From assembly GCF_003347495.1 (NCBI RefSeq), contig NZ_QCXY01000005.1, forward strand, positions 248,001-312,000: DNA of 64,000 bases. Direction: 5' to 3'. Below are positions 9,020 to 18,100 of the stretch, in pieces (positions within the stretch are counted from its first letter, which is position 1; every line of letters starts with the position of its first letter). The notes beneath the pieces are model-generated. The model had not been told where the DNA came from, made no database searches, and saw only the letters and a program-made list of their open reading frames with translations. The stretch comes from Pleomorphovibrio marinus. GTDB taxonomy: Bacteria > Bacteroidota > Bacteroidia > Cytophagales > Cyclobacteriaceae. The position numbers were made by a program, and so were the translations under genes.

Positions 9020-9156
9020 GTCCAACGTTTCTCAGCTTGGAGACGGCGGGCATTTTGGACCCGTTCTCTTTTTACCTAACCCAAACTTCTTAAAGACAGT
9101 AAATTTTCAGTTTATACTTTGAACCGCCCGCTGTATCCAAGGTGATGTTATGCCCA
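9020..9156. repeat. attC-like element L2
   Basis: GTCCAAC (9020-9026, RYYYAAC) lies at the left and GTTATGCCCA (9147-9156) at the right. The stems are CTTGGA (9036-9041)/TCCAAG (9136-9141) and GCGGGC (9046-9051)/GCCCGC (9126-9131), separated by a GAC/TGTA internal loop. The apical loop is 75 nt. The right end is the exact inverse complement of TGGGCATAAC at 10,020-10,029, on the other side of the next gene. Confidence 0.72.
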
Positions 9157-9472
9157 GTTCTTTTTATCATTTAGTCGTCAGCTCTATAAAAAATATCAAT
9201 CCTATTTGCTTTGGTCCAGAGGAATACTTCCTATGTCAAATTCTATTGAACGTTCTATTGGTAAGTACAAGTCTCTCTTTCAACAACAATAAATCTCTTA
9301 ATTCTCCGCTATATCATTTAGTTTTAAATGTCAATAAGTTTTTGTGGTAATTTTTATTATTTAGTTTGTCTGGGTTGTCAAAGAAATCACAGTCAAATAC
9401 AAGTCTGGAAATACAATATGTGTCTGAACCACTTTCCTACGCCTTTTGCATTATTTGTTTGCATGTCGTCTA
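9157..9472. other. Intergenic stretch without a recognisable gene
   Basis: This AT-rich DNA lies between L2 and the stop of the next minus-strand gene. Both strands carry only short reading frames without familiar motifs. It could be the 3' untranslated part of the 9,473-9,982 cassette. I see no clear hairpin or promoter in it. Confidence 0.4.
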
Positions 9473-9982
9473 TCATTTCATATCATTAGTCATGGGCAAT
9501 GATGCAATCTTTCCTTCAATGTACATCTCTATTTCATGATCTTTGGGGTCAAATATTATTTCTATCCCCTTATTTCGATATACTTTCAGCAATTCTGCTA
9601 ATTTATATAACGAAACAGAAATCGGGAGTGATACAGTTTTGTCTTTTGATTTGATTTTTAAACCTGGACTACTTCTGGGGGCTTGGATAAGTGTTGCTGA
9701 CAAGACATCCATATCTTGAATGACATATCCACGATTTGAATTAAAGGGATAGATAATTTGGATTTTATCCATTGATATTTCATACCTCCAATAAAAAAAC
9801 CTAAGATAGAAAAAGGCGGAAAGACAGGATATTAAAAATTGAATTAGCATAAACCCTGACGACAACTTCAAACCTAAAAGTCCAAATAGAACTAAAGTCG
9901 GTAGTTGAACCATAAGTAAAGTCATAGCTAATTCAAAAAAAAGCCGGCTCTTAGATTGTCGTATATAAATTTCTTTTTTCAT
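9473..9982 (-). CDS. Two-helix membrane protein with PH-like domain, unknown function
   Basis: 169 aa. Two adjacent hydrophobic helices span about residues 15-58 (LAMTLLMVQLPTLVLFGLLGL and MLIQFLISCLSAFFYLRFFYW). A soluble part of about 110 residues follows with short beta strands (YEISMDKIQIIYPFN, VLSATLIQAP, GLKIKSKDKTVSLPISV). This layout fits bacterial PH-like (bPH2/YcxB-like) proteins, but no signature residue confirms it. It is the only gene of a cassette whose two ends are exact inverse complements (9147-9156 and 10,020-10,029). Function unknown. Confidence 0.65.
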   Translation of the reverse strand: MKKEIYIRQSKSRLFFELAMTLLMVQLPTLVLFGLLGLKLSSGFMLIQFLISCLSAFFYLRFFYWRYEISMDKIQIIYPFNSNRGYVIQDMDVLSATLIQAPRSSPGLKIKSKDKTVSLPISVSLYKLAELLKVYRNKGIEIIFDPKDHEIEMYIEGKIASLPMTNDMK

Positions 9983-10027
9983 TCAGTCGTGGTGCATGCA
10001 AATATCGCTATTTTAGCATTGGGCATA

Positions 10028-10562
10028 ACACTTTTATTGGTACGGGTTTTCCACACACTGTTTTCGTATTTTGTTGGCTATGTTCAGTTTTTATTACGAT
10101 TATAAATCAGTGTCCATGTACTCTATCGGACTCCTGATTTCCTTAATCTCCCGGTTGCTTTCATTGGCATTTCTCTACCTAGCTTTCCGTATTTTGACCT
10201 TATCTGGGAATAAGCGTTTGAAAACAAAAAACTGCCACCCCAACACAGCTTCGCCACACTAAGCCCCATAAAAAGAACAAGTAAACCCCCTTTATTCAGC
10301 CTTAAAAATAAAGGTTAATCCCTAGGCAAAAAATACCGGGATCGGGGTATATTTTTGAGGGGGATCATTTAGTGCTATTTTATATTGATTTATTATCAAA
10401 AGCAATAGGATCTCCCACCTGAGATCGGTCCTTTAACCGAAATAAACTGCATAAAAATGTGTAAAAATATCAGGGACCTGGAAACGGAGGGCCTGAAACT
10501 GGACCTTTGATTTTCTTTGGGCTTTCGCCTTCTAGGTATCCTTTTTCACTACATAACAAAAT
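10028..10562 (+). repeat. Dispersed duplicated segment, copy 1 (internally deleted)
   Basis: From AACACTTTTATTGG to CATAACAAAATC this is nearly identical to 38,233-39,138, but it lacks about 365 bp: it jumps from the region equivalent to 38,680 to that equivalent to 39,047 at a shared ATCA. The missing part contains almost all of the small gene present at 38,843-39,088. Its left end cuts the attC-like site that starts with TGGGCATAAC (10,020), so it inserted into, or recombined at, a cassette border. Confidence 0.8.
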
Positions 10563-10628
10563 CGAGTGATTGGGTGAAATACTCGTTCTTACAGGTGCCT
10601 GTTATTGCTGCTACTCAAAGCCCAGCTC

Positions 10629-11088
10629 CTAGGCTTTAACCACCCATACACTTGACAACCCATTCCAAAGTAACCAAAAGGCTCGTAGCCTCATTTTATT
10701 TTCACTGCGCAGTTGATGATAGATTTCTGCGGCCATTTTGGAAATATTCTCATCGAAAGGAAGTACAGGTATGTCTTCCGTCAATAATCTAATATCTTTC
10801 CGTTTATTCTCATCTATAGCACCCATCAAAAGTTCATACATTGTAACACATGAAATCGAGCCTGTCCTGACGGCAGTCAGGGCATGACGAGCACGTCACA
10901 CACTGGGATGATTATAGACTGCGAGATTCCCCCGAAGCGAGTTCGGGGCAGGCTATATGGCCTTTAAAAAACAAATTATAATCATATGAAATAAATAATT
11001 GTGTTGAATCCGGAATTGCAAATAAAGTACTCTTCTTCTTGTCTTTTGCTCTTAGGTATTCGATAAATAAACTCGTGTCAACTACCAT
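10629..11088 (-). pseudogene. VapC-type PIN toxin, interrupted and truncated
   Basis: The start at 11088 gives VVDTSLFIEYLRAKDKKK, a PIN N-terminus with its first catalytic Asp, and reads to LFIS. A 129-bp repeat (10,857-10,985) then interrupts it. Beyond the insert the frame continues as CVTMYELLMGA with the conserved Glu, then ILPFDENISKMAAEIYHQLRS. The two halves rejoin in frame if the insert and one ATTTCAT copy are removed. The C-terminus is replaced after about residue 85 by unrelated sequence. PIN toxins are RNases that cut tRNA or rRNA. This copy must be inactive. Confidence 0.8.
10857..10985 (-). repeat. MITE-like repeat, copy 2, inside vapC
   Basis: A non-coding insert of 129 bp flanked by ATGAAAT on both sides (10,850-10,856 and 10,986-10,992), a likely 7-bp target duplication. 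Read on the minus strand it shares TATAATT, GAATCTCGCA, AATCATC, CGTCATGCC, GACTGCCGTC and the end AGGCTCG with the repeat at 390-499. It contains a GC-rich hairpin (CCCCGAACTCGCTTCGGGG) that the first copy lacks. Confidence 0.72.
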
Positions 11089-11315
11089 TTCTCAGGTTTC
11101 CAGGAAGAATTAAATAGCTCTTGATTCACCCGAAATGAATCTATATCTGAATCTGACCAGGTAGTAACCCCAAGAATCTTTTTCTTATAAGCTGATAGAG
11201 AATTACCTTTTTTCTCCCGCTGTTTTTGAAGAAGAAAATCCAGGAAATCATTGACCTCTTTCCTCCCGCTTTTGTCCAGCAAACTGTATTTTAATACTAT
11301 ATCGGTCATGTTCAA
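11082..11315 (-). CDS. VapB-like antitoxin (DUF2281-like)
   Basis: 77 aa. It begins MNMTDIVLKYSLLDKSGRKEVNDFLDFLL and ends WSDSDIDSFRVNQELFNSSWKPEKW. The layout is a short helical N-terminal part, then an acidic, aromatic-rich tail that usually wraps the toxin, as in DUF2281-type antitoxins paired with PIN toxins. Its stop overlaps the vapC start by 7 bp, the classic antitoxin-first order. With the toxin broken it has no partner here but is itself intact. Confidence 0.7.
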   Translation of the reverse strand: MNMTDIVLKYSLLDKSGRKEVNDFLDFLLQKQREKKGNSLSAYKKKILGVTTWSDSDIDSFRVNQELFNSSWKPEKW

Positions 11316-11402
11316 TTCTTATCAAGGTAAAGATAGCAATTCATATATCAATTCTATTTGGTTGTAAGCAGCCCTCTCATTACATTTCCTACGACGTTTT
11401 GC

Positions 11403-11958
11403 GTGTCGAGTAGGCAAGGGGAGTTTCACCCCAAGCCTCTCACAGAACCGTACATGACAGTCTCCCGTCATACGGCTCTTGTTATACAGAACTTTCGCTA
11501 ACAAGAGTAACCCACCTGCCAGTGGTAGAATATGTCAGGGAATTGCACCCCTTACCCTGTCCAGCCACCTGAATGCCCGGTTAAGGCTAGTCTTGTATCG
11601 CTTGTACCGTTTTCTTGCCCACCTTACTAAACGGCTCCTTAATAACTGAAAAACCTTGGAGAGTTCATAGCCTCTGAATCAGTATTCATCACCGTATACT
11701 TACCTTTACGGCTTTTGACAAAGTGTGGCATTTTACCGACACCTCTTCAGCGGTTACGGTCAGTTCGTCTCCTCTACACCTACCTGATCTCACTTTTGGT
11801 GAAATCTTTTCCCAAACGCTCAGTACCATGGCTCTTTACCAATGCACCTTTGGGTGGTTTGAAGCCCCTCCTGTAAGGCGACTCCGATGGGTCGGTTCCA
11901 TCATCCCATTTACAGCATGCAGTGAAATTAACATTGCCGATTCACTGCTTCTCGGCAC
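11403..11958 (-). mobile_element. Group II intron, deleted copy 1, inside an attC-like site
   Basis: The 5' end is GTGCCGAGAAGC (at 11,958) and the 3' end is CTCGACAC (at 11,403). Domain V is intact at 11,445-11,478: 34 nt, starting GAGCCG with the AGC triad, a GAGA loop and TACGGTTC at the end. Compared with the copy at 25,109-26,192 it has lost about 530 bp, including the maturase remnant. Both ends touch attC-like DNA: CGCTAAT on the 5' side and GCAAAACG on the 3' side, the latter also seen at the border of L3. Confidence 0.75.
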
Positions 11959-12034
11959 ATTAGCGTAGTGCGGGATTTCGGAGTATTTAAGTCCGCTTAC
12001 CGCACCCGCTATTGCCACATACATGCTGTTAGCG
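11959..12034. repeat. attC-like half-site flanking intron copy 1
   Basis: TAGCG (11,961-11,965) pairs with CGCTA (12,007-12,011) and GTGCGG (11,968-11,973) with CCGCAC (12,000-12,005), with a TA/C internal loop. GTTAGCG (12,028-12,034) is a GTTRRRY-like core. The intron at 11,403-11,958 separates it from its other edge (GACGTTTTGC at about 11,392-11,401). Confidence 0.6.
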
Positions 12035-12079
12035 TTTCGTTGTTCTTTCTTTCGTCCTGATTGTCTGTCTGTTGTGCGA

Positions 12080-12163
12080 TGGGACAAATACTCTCTTTGC
12101 CAAGTTTTGGCTTGCGGGTCGGCTGGTGCGACTTGGCAATGTGTGTGGCTGTGAAGCGTTGGC
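12080..12163. repeat. Short-loop hairpin S-C, downstream border of the RM unit
   Basis: TTGCCAAGT (12,097-12,105) pairs with ACTTGGCAA (12,131-12,139) around a 25-nt loop ending GTGCG. TGTG follows the right arm, and AGCGTTGGC ends the element just before the stop codon at 12,167. The outer left arm is weakly paired, so this copy is more decayed than the others. Confidence 0.65.
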
Positions 12164-12166
12164 ATA

Positions 12167-12640
12167 TTATTGTCTTTTAGCACTTTGTATTACAAATTTC
12201 GAAAACATTTTCAAGAGGTCTAAAAAGAGCCAAATTGACCAAAACGTTAAAAACCAAATTAGTCCACTTAAAAGCGTTTTAAAGCTAATGGATGTATTTA
12301 GTAATGACCATTCTTTGATTTGAGCTGGTTCGATTAATGAGTAAATCAGAATCAAAAATATTGCAGAAGCAAAGGTCAGGGTTGATTTTTCAAACTTACC
12401 TACTAATTGATGAAGCAAAGATTTTGAATTATCATCTGGAGCTTCCTTTTTGTACAAATCCTTTGAGAAGTTCGATGTTGCTATAATTGATAAAGCAGTT
12501 ATTGTAAAACCCGTTGTAACTGACAAAAAGGTCAAAATATGTCCAAAAGTTACAGAATTATCAAAATGCAAATAGGTTGATAAGAGAAAAATTACTCCTA
12601 TTGAGAAAATATATTTTGATATATTCTTAGCCATTTGCAT
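12167..12640 (-). CDS. Membrane protein of the RM-associated unit, unknown function
   Basis: 157 aa, four predicted membrane helices: residues about 7-24 (ISKYIFSIGVIFLLSTYL), 31-55 (VTFGHILTFLSVTTGFTITALSIIA), 88-105 (STLTFASAIFLILIYSLI) and 127-147 (FKTLLSGLIWFLTFWSIWLFL). It has no signal peptide and no catalytic motif. The start overlaps the upstream gene by 14 bp, so the two are translationally coupled. As last gene of a six-gene unit headed by a restriction-modification enzyme it might be a membrane effector or anchor. That is inference only. Confidence 0.65.
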   Translation of the reverse strand: MQMAKNISKYIFSIGVIFLLSTYLHFDNSVTFGHILTFLSVTTGFTITALSIIATSNFSKDLYKKEAPDDNSKSLLHQLVGKFEKSTLTFASAIFLILIYSLIEPAQIKEWSLLNTSISFKTLLSGLIWFLTFWSIWLFLDLLKMFSKFVIQSAKRQ

Positions 12641-13427
12641 TTAATTCTTCTTCGATTTTAGCAATGATTCGACTGAAAACATCACTTGGGTTAAACATTT
12701 CATTTTCATCAACAGGTGCTTCAATATCAATCTTTCTCGTGAATAGGTTATTATTAAAAAACATTCCTATATTTTTCTCATCTCTTCCTGCAATCATTAT
12801 TCCATTGAAACTTTCACGGTTTTTGAAAATGCTTTTGATTTTAGTCTGTAAATCATCTCCAATAAACGTGTCTTTATATTTCAAGTGTAAAATTGCTTCA
12901 TATGCACCATACATTTCGTCAATTAACGCCTTCGAAACTGAATTTGATTGACTGAATAGACTTGGTGCTGCACTAAGTTTGATTTGGTCAAGGGTCTTTA
13001 ATCCTTCAATAAATTTTTCTTCATCATAAACATCCTTTAATACTATCTTTTTGTTTTTGAACAGCTTTTGGAAATAGTCAATCAAAAGAGATTTTTTCTT
13101 TGTATTACTGAGCCATAAATAACTTGAAGTTAGGTCAAATACCGCAAAATACTCTTTTGGTTCAATTTGGTCTGAATCTCTTGGATTTGGCTCAAATTCT
13201 TGTTTAGTCTTATTATAAACATTTGGATTACGAGGCATTGCAGACCCATCAGAAAAATTTATTTTCAGATAGTTATTTTCATAATCCATTTCAAAAATAT
13301 GGACACGATTACCACTGACTTCATCAAACTTTCCCGATTGAACAACTTCTTTGAAGCTGTCAATATCAATCTTGAAGTCATTGATGTAACAGACTATTCC
13401 GCTAAATGTCAGTGTCTTTTTGTCCAT
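12627..13427 (-). CDS. Unknown 266-aa protein of the RM-associated unit
   Basis: A soluble protein that I do not recognise. It begins MDKKTLTFSGIVCYINDFKIDID, has beta-rich segments in its first 100 residues (YLKINFSDGSAMPRN, YFAVFDLTSSYLWLS), a helical middle and a possible second domain with GIMIAGRDEKNIGMFFNNN. No membrane helix, signal peptide or nuclease motif is visible. It overlaps the four-helix membrane protein downstream by 14 bp and is only 2 bp from the tiny Pro/Lys-rich gene upstream, so the three are likely made together. Defence-system sensor or adaptor is possible but unproven. Confidence 0.7.
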   Translation of the reverse strand: MDKKTLTFSGIVCYINDFKIDIDSFKEVVQSGKFDEVSGNRVHIFEMDYENNYLKINFSDGSAMPRNPNVYNKTKQEFEPNPRDSDQIEPKEYFAVFDLTSSYLWLSNTKKKSLLIDYFQKLFKNKKIVLKDVYDEEKFIEGLKTLDQIKLSAAPSLFSQSNSVSKALIDEMYGAYEAILHLKYKDTFIGDDLQTKIKSIFKNRESFNGIMIAGRDEKNIGMFFNNNLFTRKIDIEAPVDENEMFNPSDVFSRIIAKIEEELNANG

Positions 13428-13429
13428 AT

Positions 13430-13570
13430 TTACTTTTTAGGTGGTGTACGTTTATGCGGTGTAACTGGAACAGTTTTAGGTCCTGGCTTTGGAGCATCAG
13501 GATTTTTTCTTGGTGTCGGTGATGGTGTTGACCTTTTGTGAGGTTTAACAGGAACTTTTTTGGTTGCCAT
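13430..13570 (-). CDS. Tiny Pro/Lys-rich basic protein (46 aa)
   Basis: ATG at 13,570 to TAA at 13,430 encodes 46 residues made almost only of Pro, Lys, Thr, Arg and Val, with a repeated VPVxPHKR unit (VPVKPHKRSTPSP and VPVTPHKRTPPKK). The gene fits exactly into the 147-bp gap between two genes of the same operon (2 bp from the next start, 4 bp from the previous stop), which argues that it is real. It should be unfolded and strongly positively charged, so binding to nucleic acid or membrane is conceivable. Nothing similar comes to mind. Confidence 0.6.
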   Translation of the reverse strand: MATKKVPVKPHKRSTPSPTPRKNPDAPKPGPKTVPVTPHKRTPPKK

Positions 13571-13574
13571 AATT

Positions 13575-14441
13575 TTAAATTTTAGATTGTTTACTGATAT
13601 TGTGAATGTAAGATTTTAAGTCCGTGTCGTCATAAAAAACTCTTTTCTCAAAGTTCTTTTTTATCCTTAAAAGTTTGTCAAGGTTGATGTTTGCAATTCG
13701 TAAAATCAGCTTCTTGGTTTCCTTTACTTTGTCTTTCTTAACAGTCATAAAGTCAAGATGAATGAAATAGCTTTCGTAAGTGCTGTATAATGCCAAGAAG
13801 TAAACAAATGGTATGAATAAAACTGTGATTGTGCTTGGTAGTAGGAATGAAACAAGATTTTGAAAAGTCAAAACATCATCAAAGTTTACAATGGTTTTGT
13901 AAAGTGAATAAGAGAAAATTGAAAGTCCTGCTATTGCGATAACATTTTGCAAAAACTTTGAAACAACTTTATGCTTTTCGTCCATTTCAGCAACTGCTTG
14001 CGTCATTGCTAAGAAAACCAAAATAGGCAAAATGATTATTTCCTTAAACAAACTAAAACTGTAAAGATTTACGATAAATTCAAGACCTATTGTCCATTTG
14101 ATTGCTGACAAGAAAATGCCTTTAAAATATGCGTTGCTTTTGGCTTCATTGATTTTAAAAACCAAGATTAAACCAACTGAGAAAAGCCAAAACAAAACAT
14201 CTTTCAAGTTTGAAGTTTGCCATACTTCAAGGTTTTTAAGAAGTAATATTGTGCCGTATAAATATGCTCCGATTAGTGAGAAAATAATCAAGAACATTTT
14301 ACTTGTTAGGATTTTGAAAATTGGAACAAGTGATTTTCTTAGTTTGGAAAGTAATACAACCAATACAATAACAGCAATCCAAAGAAGTAATGCTATTTCT
14401 CTGTTGTTAAATATCGCTTCTATGTCAGTCCAAAAATTCAT
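13575..14441 (-). CDS. Seven-helix membrane protein of the RM-associated unit
   Basis: 288 aa. About seven hydrophobic helices lie between residues 15 and 230 (for example IALLLWIAVIVLVVLLS, MFLIIFSLIGAYLYG, VLFWLFSVGLILVF, VIAIAGLSIFSYSLY). A positively charged cytosolic tail follows (TVKKDKVKETKKLILRI, NLDKLLRIKKNFEKRV). No transporter or channel signature is recognised. It starts 12 bp after the metallopeptidase gene. Together with the 157-aa protein it makes the unit membrane-linked, as in many abortive-infection systems, but the function is unknown. Confidence 0.65.
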   Translation of the reverse strand: MNFWTDIEAIFNNREIALLLWIAVIVLVVLLSKLRKSLVPIFKILTSKMFLIIFSLIGAYLYGTILLLKNLEVWQTSNLKDVLFWLFSVGLILVFKINEAKSNAYFKGIFLSAIKWTIGLEFIVNLYSFSLFKEIIILPILVFLAMTQAVAEMDEKHKVVSKFLQNVIAIAGLSIFSYSLYKTIVNFDDVLTFQNLVSFLLPSTITVLFIPFVYFLALYSTYESYFIHLDFMTVKKDKVKETKKLILRIANINLDKLLRIKKNFEKRVFYDDTDLKSYIHNISKQSKI

Positions 14442-14453
14442 TGTTTATGTTCC

Positions 14454-15158
14454 CTATATAATAGTTTCACCATTTACCCAAGTCGTTAGCCCGTCAATTA
14501 GGCTATCGGTCAATTCTAAATCAGAATTATAAATTGGGTCAATATTTTCAATATCAAATGCTTCCCACTTCTTCCAAAAATCAGAAACTATGTTATACAA
14601 TTTAGAGTCTTTTTCAATTAAATATTTGTGGTGTTCTGTGTAGTCGTTTTCCTTTATATGGTCTGCAAGAATTGAAAATAGGCAGCCTATAAATAGGTTA
14701 ATGGATTGCGAATTGTAGAAACCTAAAAATTTCAGTTTTATTTTTTTAATGTCGGCAATTGATGTTTTGAGTTCAAGACCGTTTTTAAGAAATTCCTTAG
14801 GACTGTATCCCATTTCTAAATATTTTGGATACATTTTATAGTGGTCGCAACAATTGCCAATGTAGTCGCATAGAAATTTGTTTAGAAATTTACTCAGTTT
14901 CTTATCGCTTTGAGTGCTTAAAAAAATATGGTTGCCTATGCTATAATTAAAGCGGTTAAGCCAAATATGTAAAAGTTCGTGTGCAATTGATTCAGAATTT
15001 ACAATTTTCGGATTGTAGTAGATTGTTACAGTTTTACTTTTCTGAAAAACTTCGCAATAGTCTATGTCTTTAATTTCAAACGAAATATCAAAATCTGTTT
15101 GTAAATCATTGAGTAATTCTAATGTCTTTTCATCTATTTTTTTTGGAATCATTATCAC
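14454..15158 (-). CDS. HExxH metallopeptidase-like protein (ImmA/IrrE-like)
   Basis: 234 aa. AHELLHIW at about residues 56-63 contains the zinc-binding HExxH motif, preceded by a strand (SKTVTIYYNPKIVNSES) as in ImmA/IrrE-type minigluzincins. The third zinc ligand is not obvious. Later residues are helical and acidic. Its start shares one base with the stop of the type IIG gene, so it is coupled to it. Such proteases in defence operons often cleave a repressor or a toxin partner. Here the likely partners are the unknown proteins downstream. The motif is seen; the role is inferred. Confidence 0.7.
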   Translation of the reverse strand: MIMIPKKIDEKTLELLNDLQTDFDISFEIKDIDYCEVFQKSKTVTIYYNPKIVNSESIAHELLHIWLNRFNYSIGNHIFLSTQSDKKLSKFLNKFLCDYIGNCCDHYKMYPKYLEMGYSPKEFLKNGLELKTSIADIKKIKLKFLGFYNSQSINLFIGCLFSILADHIKENDYTEHHKYLIEKDSKLYNIVSDFWKKWEAFDIENIDPIYNSDLELTDSLIDGLTTWVNGETII

Positions 15159-18100
15159 TAACTATTTTCAATGATTTTAATTTCTTCTTCCGTCAACTCG
15201 TAAAGTTGGTAAACCAATTGGTCTATTTGGTTTTCTGCATTTTCGTTGGTTTCTCTTTGTTGCAAAAGCATTTTTGATTTTTCAATTAATGCATTGTCAA
15301 TTCTACAAGGTAGCGTTTCAACGTAATGTGCTGGAAATTGGGCAAACGCCTTATTTTCGCCTGTGGTTAATGATTTATGAATAAAGTCAAACAATTTCGA
15401 GTTAAGTTGAAGAAGAATTAACGGAAGAAGTTTTGCATCGTTTGGAATGATTAGATACAGATTTTTCAAGGCAATATATTTGTTGAAGTCTGCACAAGCA
15501 ATAATTGAGTTTCCTGTTCTTCGCATTAGAATTTTATCACGCAAATAATAGTCAATGTTCGCATTGCTTTTTAGCTCTTTAGGAACAAACTTTACATAAG
15601 AACCACTGTATTTGTAAGAGTATCTGTGAATGTCTTTACCAAGCAAGATTTCTTTCCATAAATCATCGTGCTTCGTGATAGAAATATAATCATCATTTCT
15701 TCTTGTTTCAACGCCACGATAAACGAAACAGTGATTTTTAATATTCTCTGAGGATTTGATAATTCTGCTTACGAAATCTGGTAACTGTAATTCAAAAAAC
15801 GGATTTACTCCAAATTCAAATTCTCTATTAACTTCTACGAATTTATTTCCATCTGCAAATTCTTTGAGAATAGGTTTTTGAGCCGTTTTTTCATTTTCGG
15901 AAATAAGAATTACAGTTTCAACGATAACTTCAAAAGCGTTGTCTTTTAAGTTTATTAACTCTGTGTTATTAAGATTTTGAACAAATGCTCTCAACTTTGT
16001 AAAGTATTTTCCATTTAACCAAGAGTTAGGAATGATGTATGAAAATTGTCCTTTGTTTTTCAAAAGTTTACTCAACGCTAATTCGATAAACAAAGCATAA
16101 GTATTCGGATTGTATTCTGCTGTTGTGTAATTTTGATTGAAAAAATCTAAATAATTATTTCCAAAAGTTGATTTTAAAATAACAACATAAGGCGGATTTC
16201 CAATAACAACATCAAAGCCCACAAAATCGCCATCATCATTTAGCACTTCGGGAAATTCAAAACGCCATTCAAAAGCATTTTCAAAAATCTTGTTGGCTTT
16301 TATTTCTTCAATTTCTGTTTCAATCTTTTTGGTTTCTTCGGTCAGTTGTTGCACTTTTTTGTTCCAATCAGCTTTTTCCTTTTTGCTCATTTCAAAAAGT
16401 TGTTGCTGGTTGGTCATTTGGAAAAGTTCGCCTGAAAGTTTTCGCAGTTTCTTTACTTTCGGGTCGTTCAATGATATTTCACTTCTGAAATCTGATTTAA
16501 TGTCGGCAATCAACCGTTCCATTTCTCTTTTTTGTTCCTTGCTTTCAGCATTTCGGTAAGTGTCAACGGCTATTCGGTAGCTGTCGATTGTCCACTTGCT
16601 TTTTTTCAAGGCTTGTTTAAGGTCGGCATCAATGGCAAAACGACTTACCAACGAGTTCCCACATTTTATGTTGATGTCAATATTGGGAAGCGTTTCTAAT
16701 TCAGTGGTGTTTTTGTAGTAAGCATTTTTCAAAAGCTCTATCCACAAACGCAAACGGCAAATCTTTACTGAATTGGGATTGATGTCCACACCAAAAAGGC
16801 AGTTTTCAATGATGGTTTGCTTTTCGTGGAAAAGTGTTTCTTGTATGCGTTGGCTTTCTTTGTTGTTTGGATTGTAATCGAATAGTTCCCCTTCTTCGTC
16901 TGTTACAATCAATTCATCATTGACCACTTCCACCTGATATTCTTTGAGGCGTTTGCCGTCACGGTCCTGCAGAATTTTCAAGTCATTTTTAACCGCAATC
17001 ATTTCATTGAGGGCGGAAACTAAAAAGTGTCCTGAACCAACGGCAGGGTCGCAAATTTTGATACTGTTTAAAATTGCATTGGCTTCTTTTGTGTCAACAA
17101 TTTTATTGTAAAGTTCATTTAGGTCTTGGCATTTCCAATTTTTGGTTTCATTGAATTTCTGCACAACGGCTTTGCGAATGGTTTCACGGCACATATACAT
17201 TGTGATGAAACCTGGAGTAAAAAATGAACCATCTTTGTAACCGTTGATTTTCTCGAAAATCAATCCGAGAACCGAAGCGTTTATCAGTGTTTTATTGTCT
17301 TCCTGAATTTCTTCTGAGCCTTCACTGCTAAAGTCGTATGCGTTCAAAAATTCAAAGAGATATTCAAGCGTTGAAAGTTTTCCTGTTCTTTTCTTCCCTT
17401 GGTCGTTTTTTAAAACCGTAGACGAGGTAATTGGAATGGTCTTATCATCTTTCAGGTTGCTGATAAACAAAGTGGAATGCTCAATATCAGTCGGTTCAAA
17501 AAGGGAAGAGTTTAGATAAGGAACTTTCTCAAAAATTTCCTTTACGTCTGGGTTTCTTTCATCATACTTGCGTGCCAATACCTGAAAAAACAAGCTGTTT
17601 AGGTCGTCATAGTTTTTGATTTTGTCAAGGTTGAGAAACGAATATGATTTGTCACCCTTGTGATAGGTGATGAGTTGGGCTTCCAACAACTTCAAAAACA
17701 AAATACGGTTTATCCAAGTGATGGTCAATTCAAGGGCAACATTGAAAAGTCGTTCTTGTTGGGTATTTCCAAACTGGGCTGGTCGGTCTAATCGACTGAT
17801 TTTATCTAAACTGTCAAGTTGAATGATGGCATCTTCTAAAATGCTTCCTGTATTTCGTTCACCTTCTTTATTCCGTTCAATGAGTTTTTTGCTTCCTTCT
17901 TTGGTTTCTGTCAAACCGATAATGTGCAACAACTCACTGTAAAAGCGTTTGTCAAGGCTGTTGCTATCATTGGTGAAAGGAAGTTTTAAAAGATGTTCAG
18001 GAGAAAGTAACTTGAAAAGTGCAATCAGTTTATTGTCGTCCGCTTTGTCTTCATTTCGCAATGGCTTTTGATAATCCTGTAAATTGAAGTAGGTAAACTC

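Noticed and set aside
10071..10262. 63-codon hydrophobic frame, nearly identical in the copy at 38,289
   Set aside because: It is conserved because the whole segment is duplicated at DNA level, including non-coding parts. There is no independent evidence of translation.
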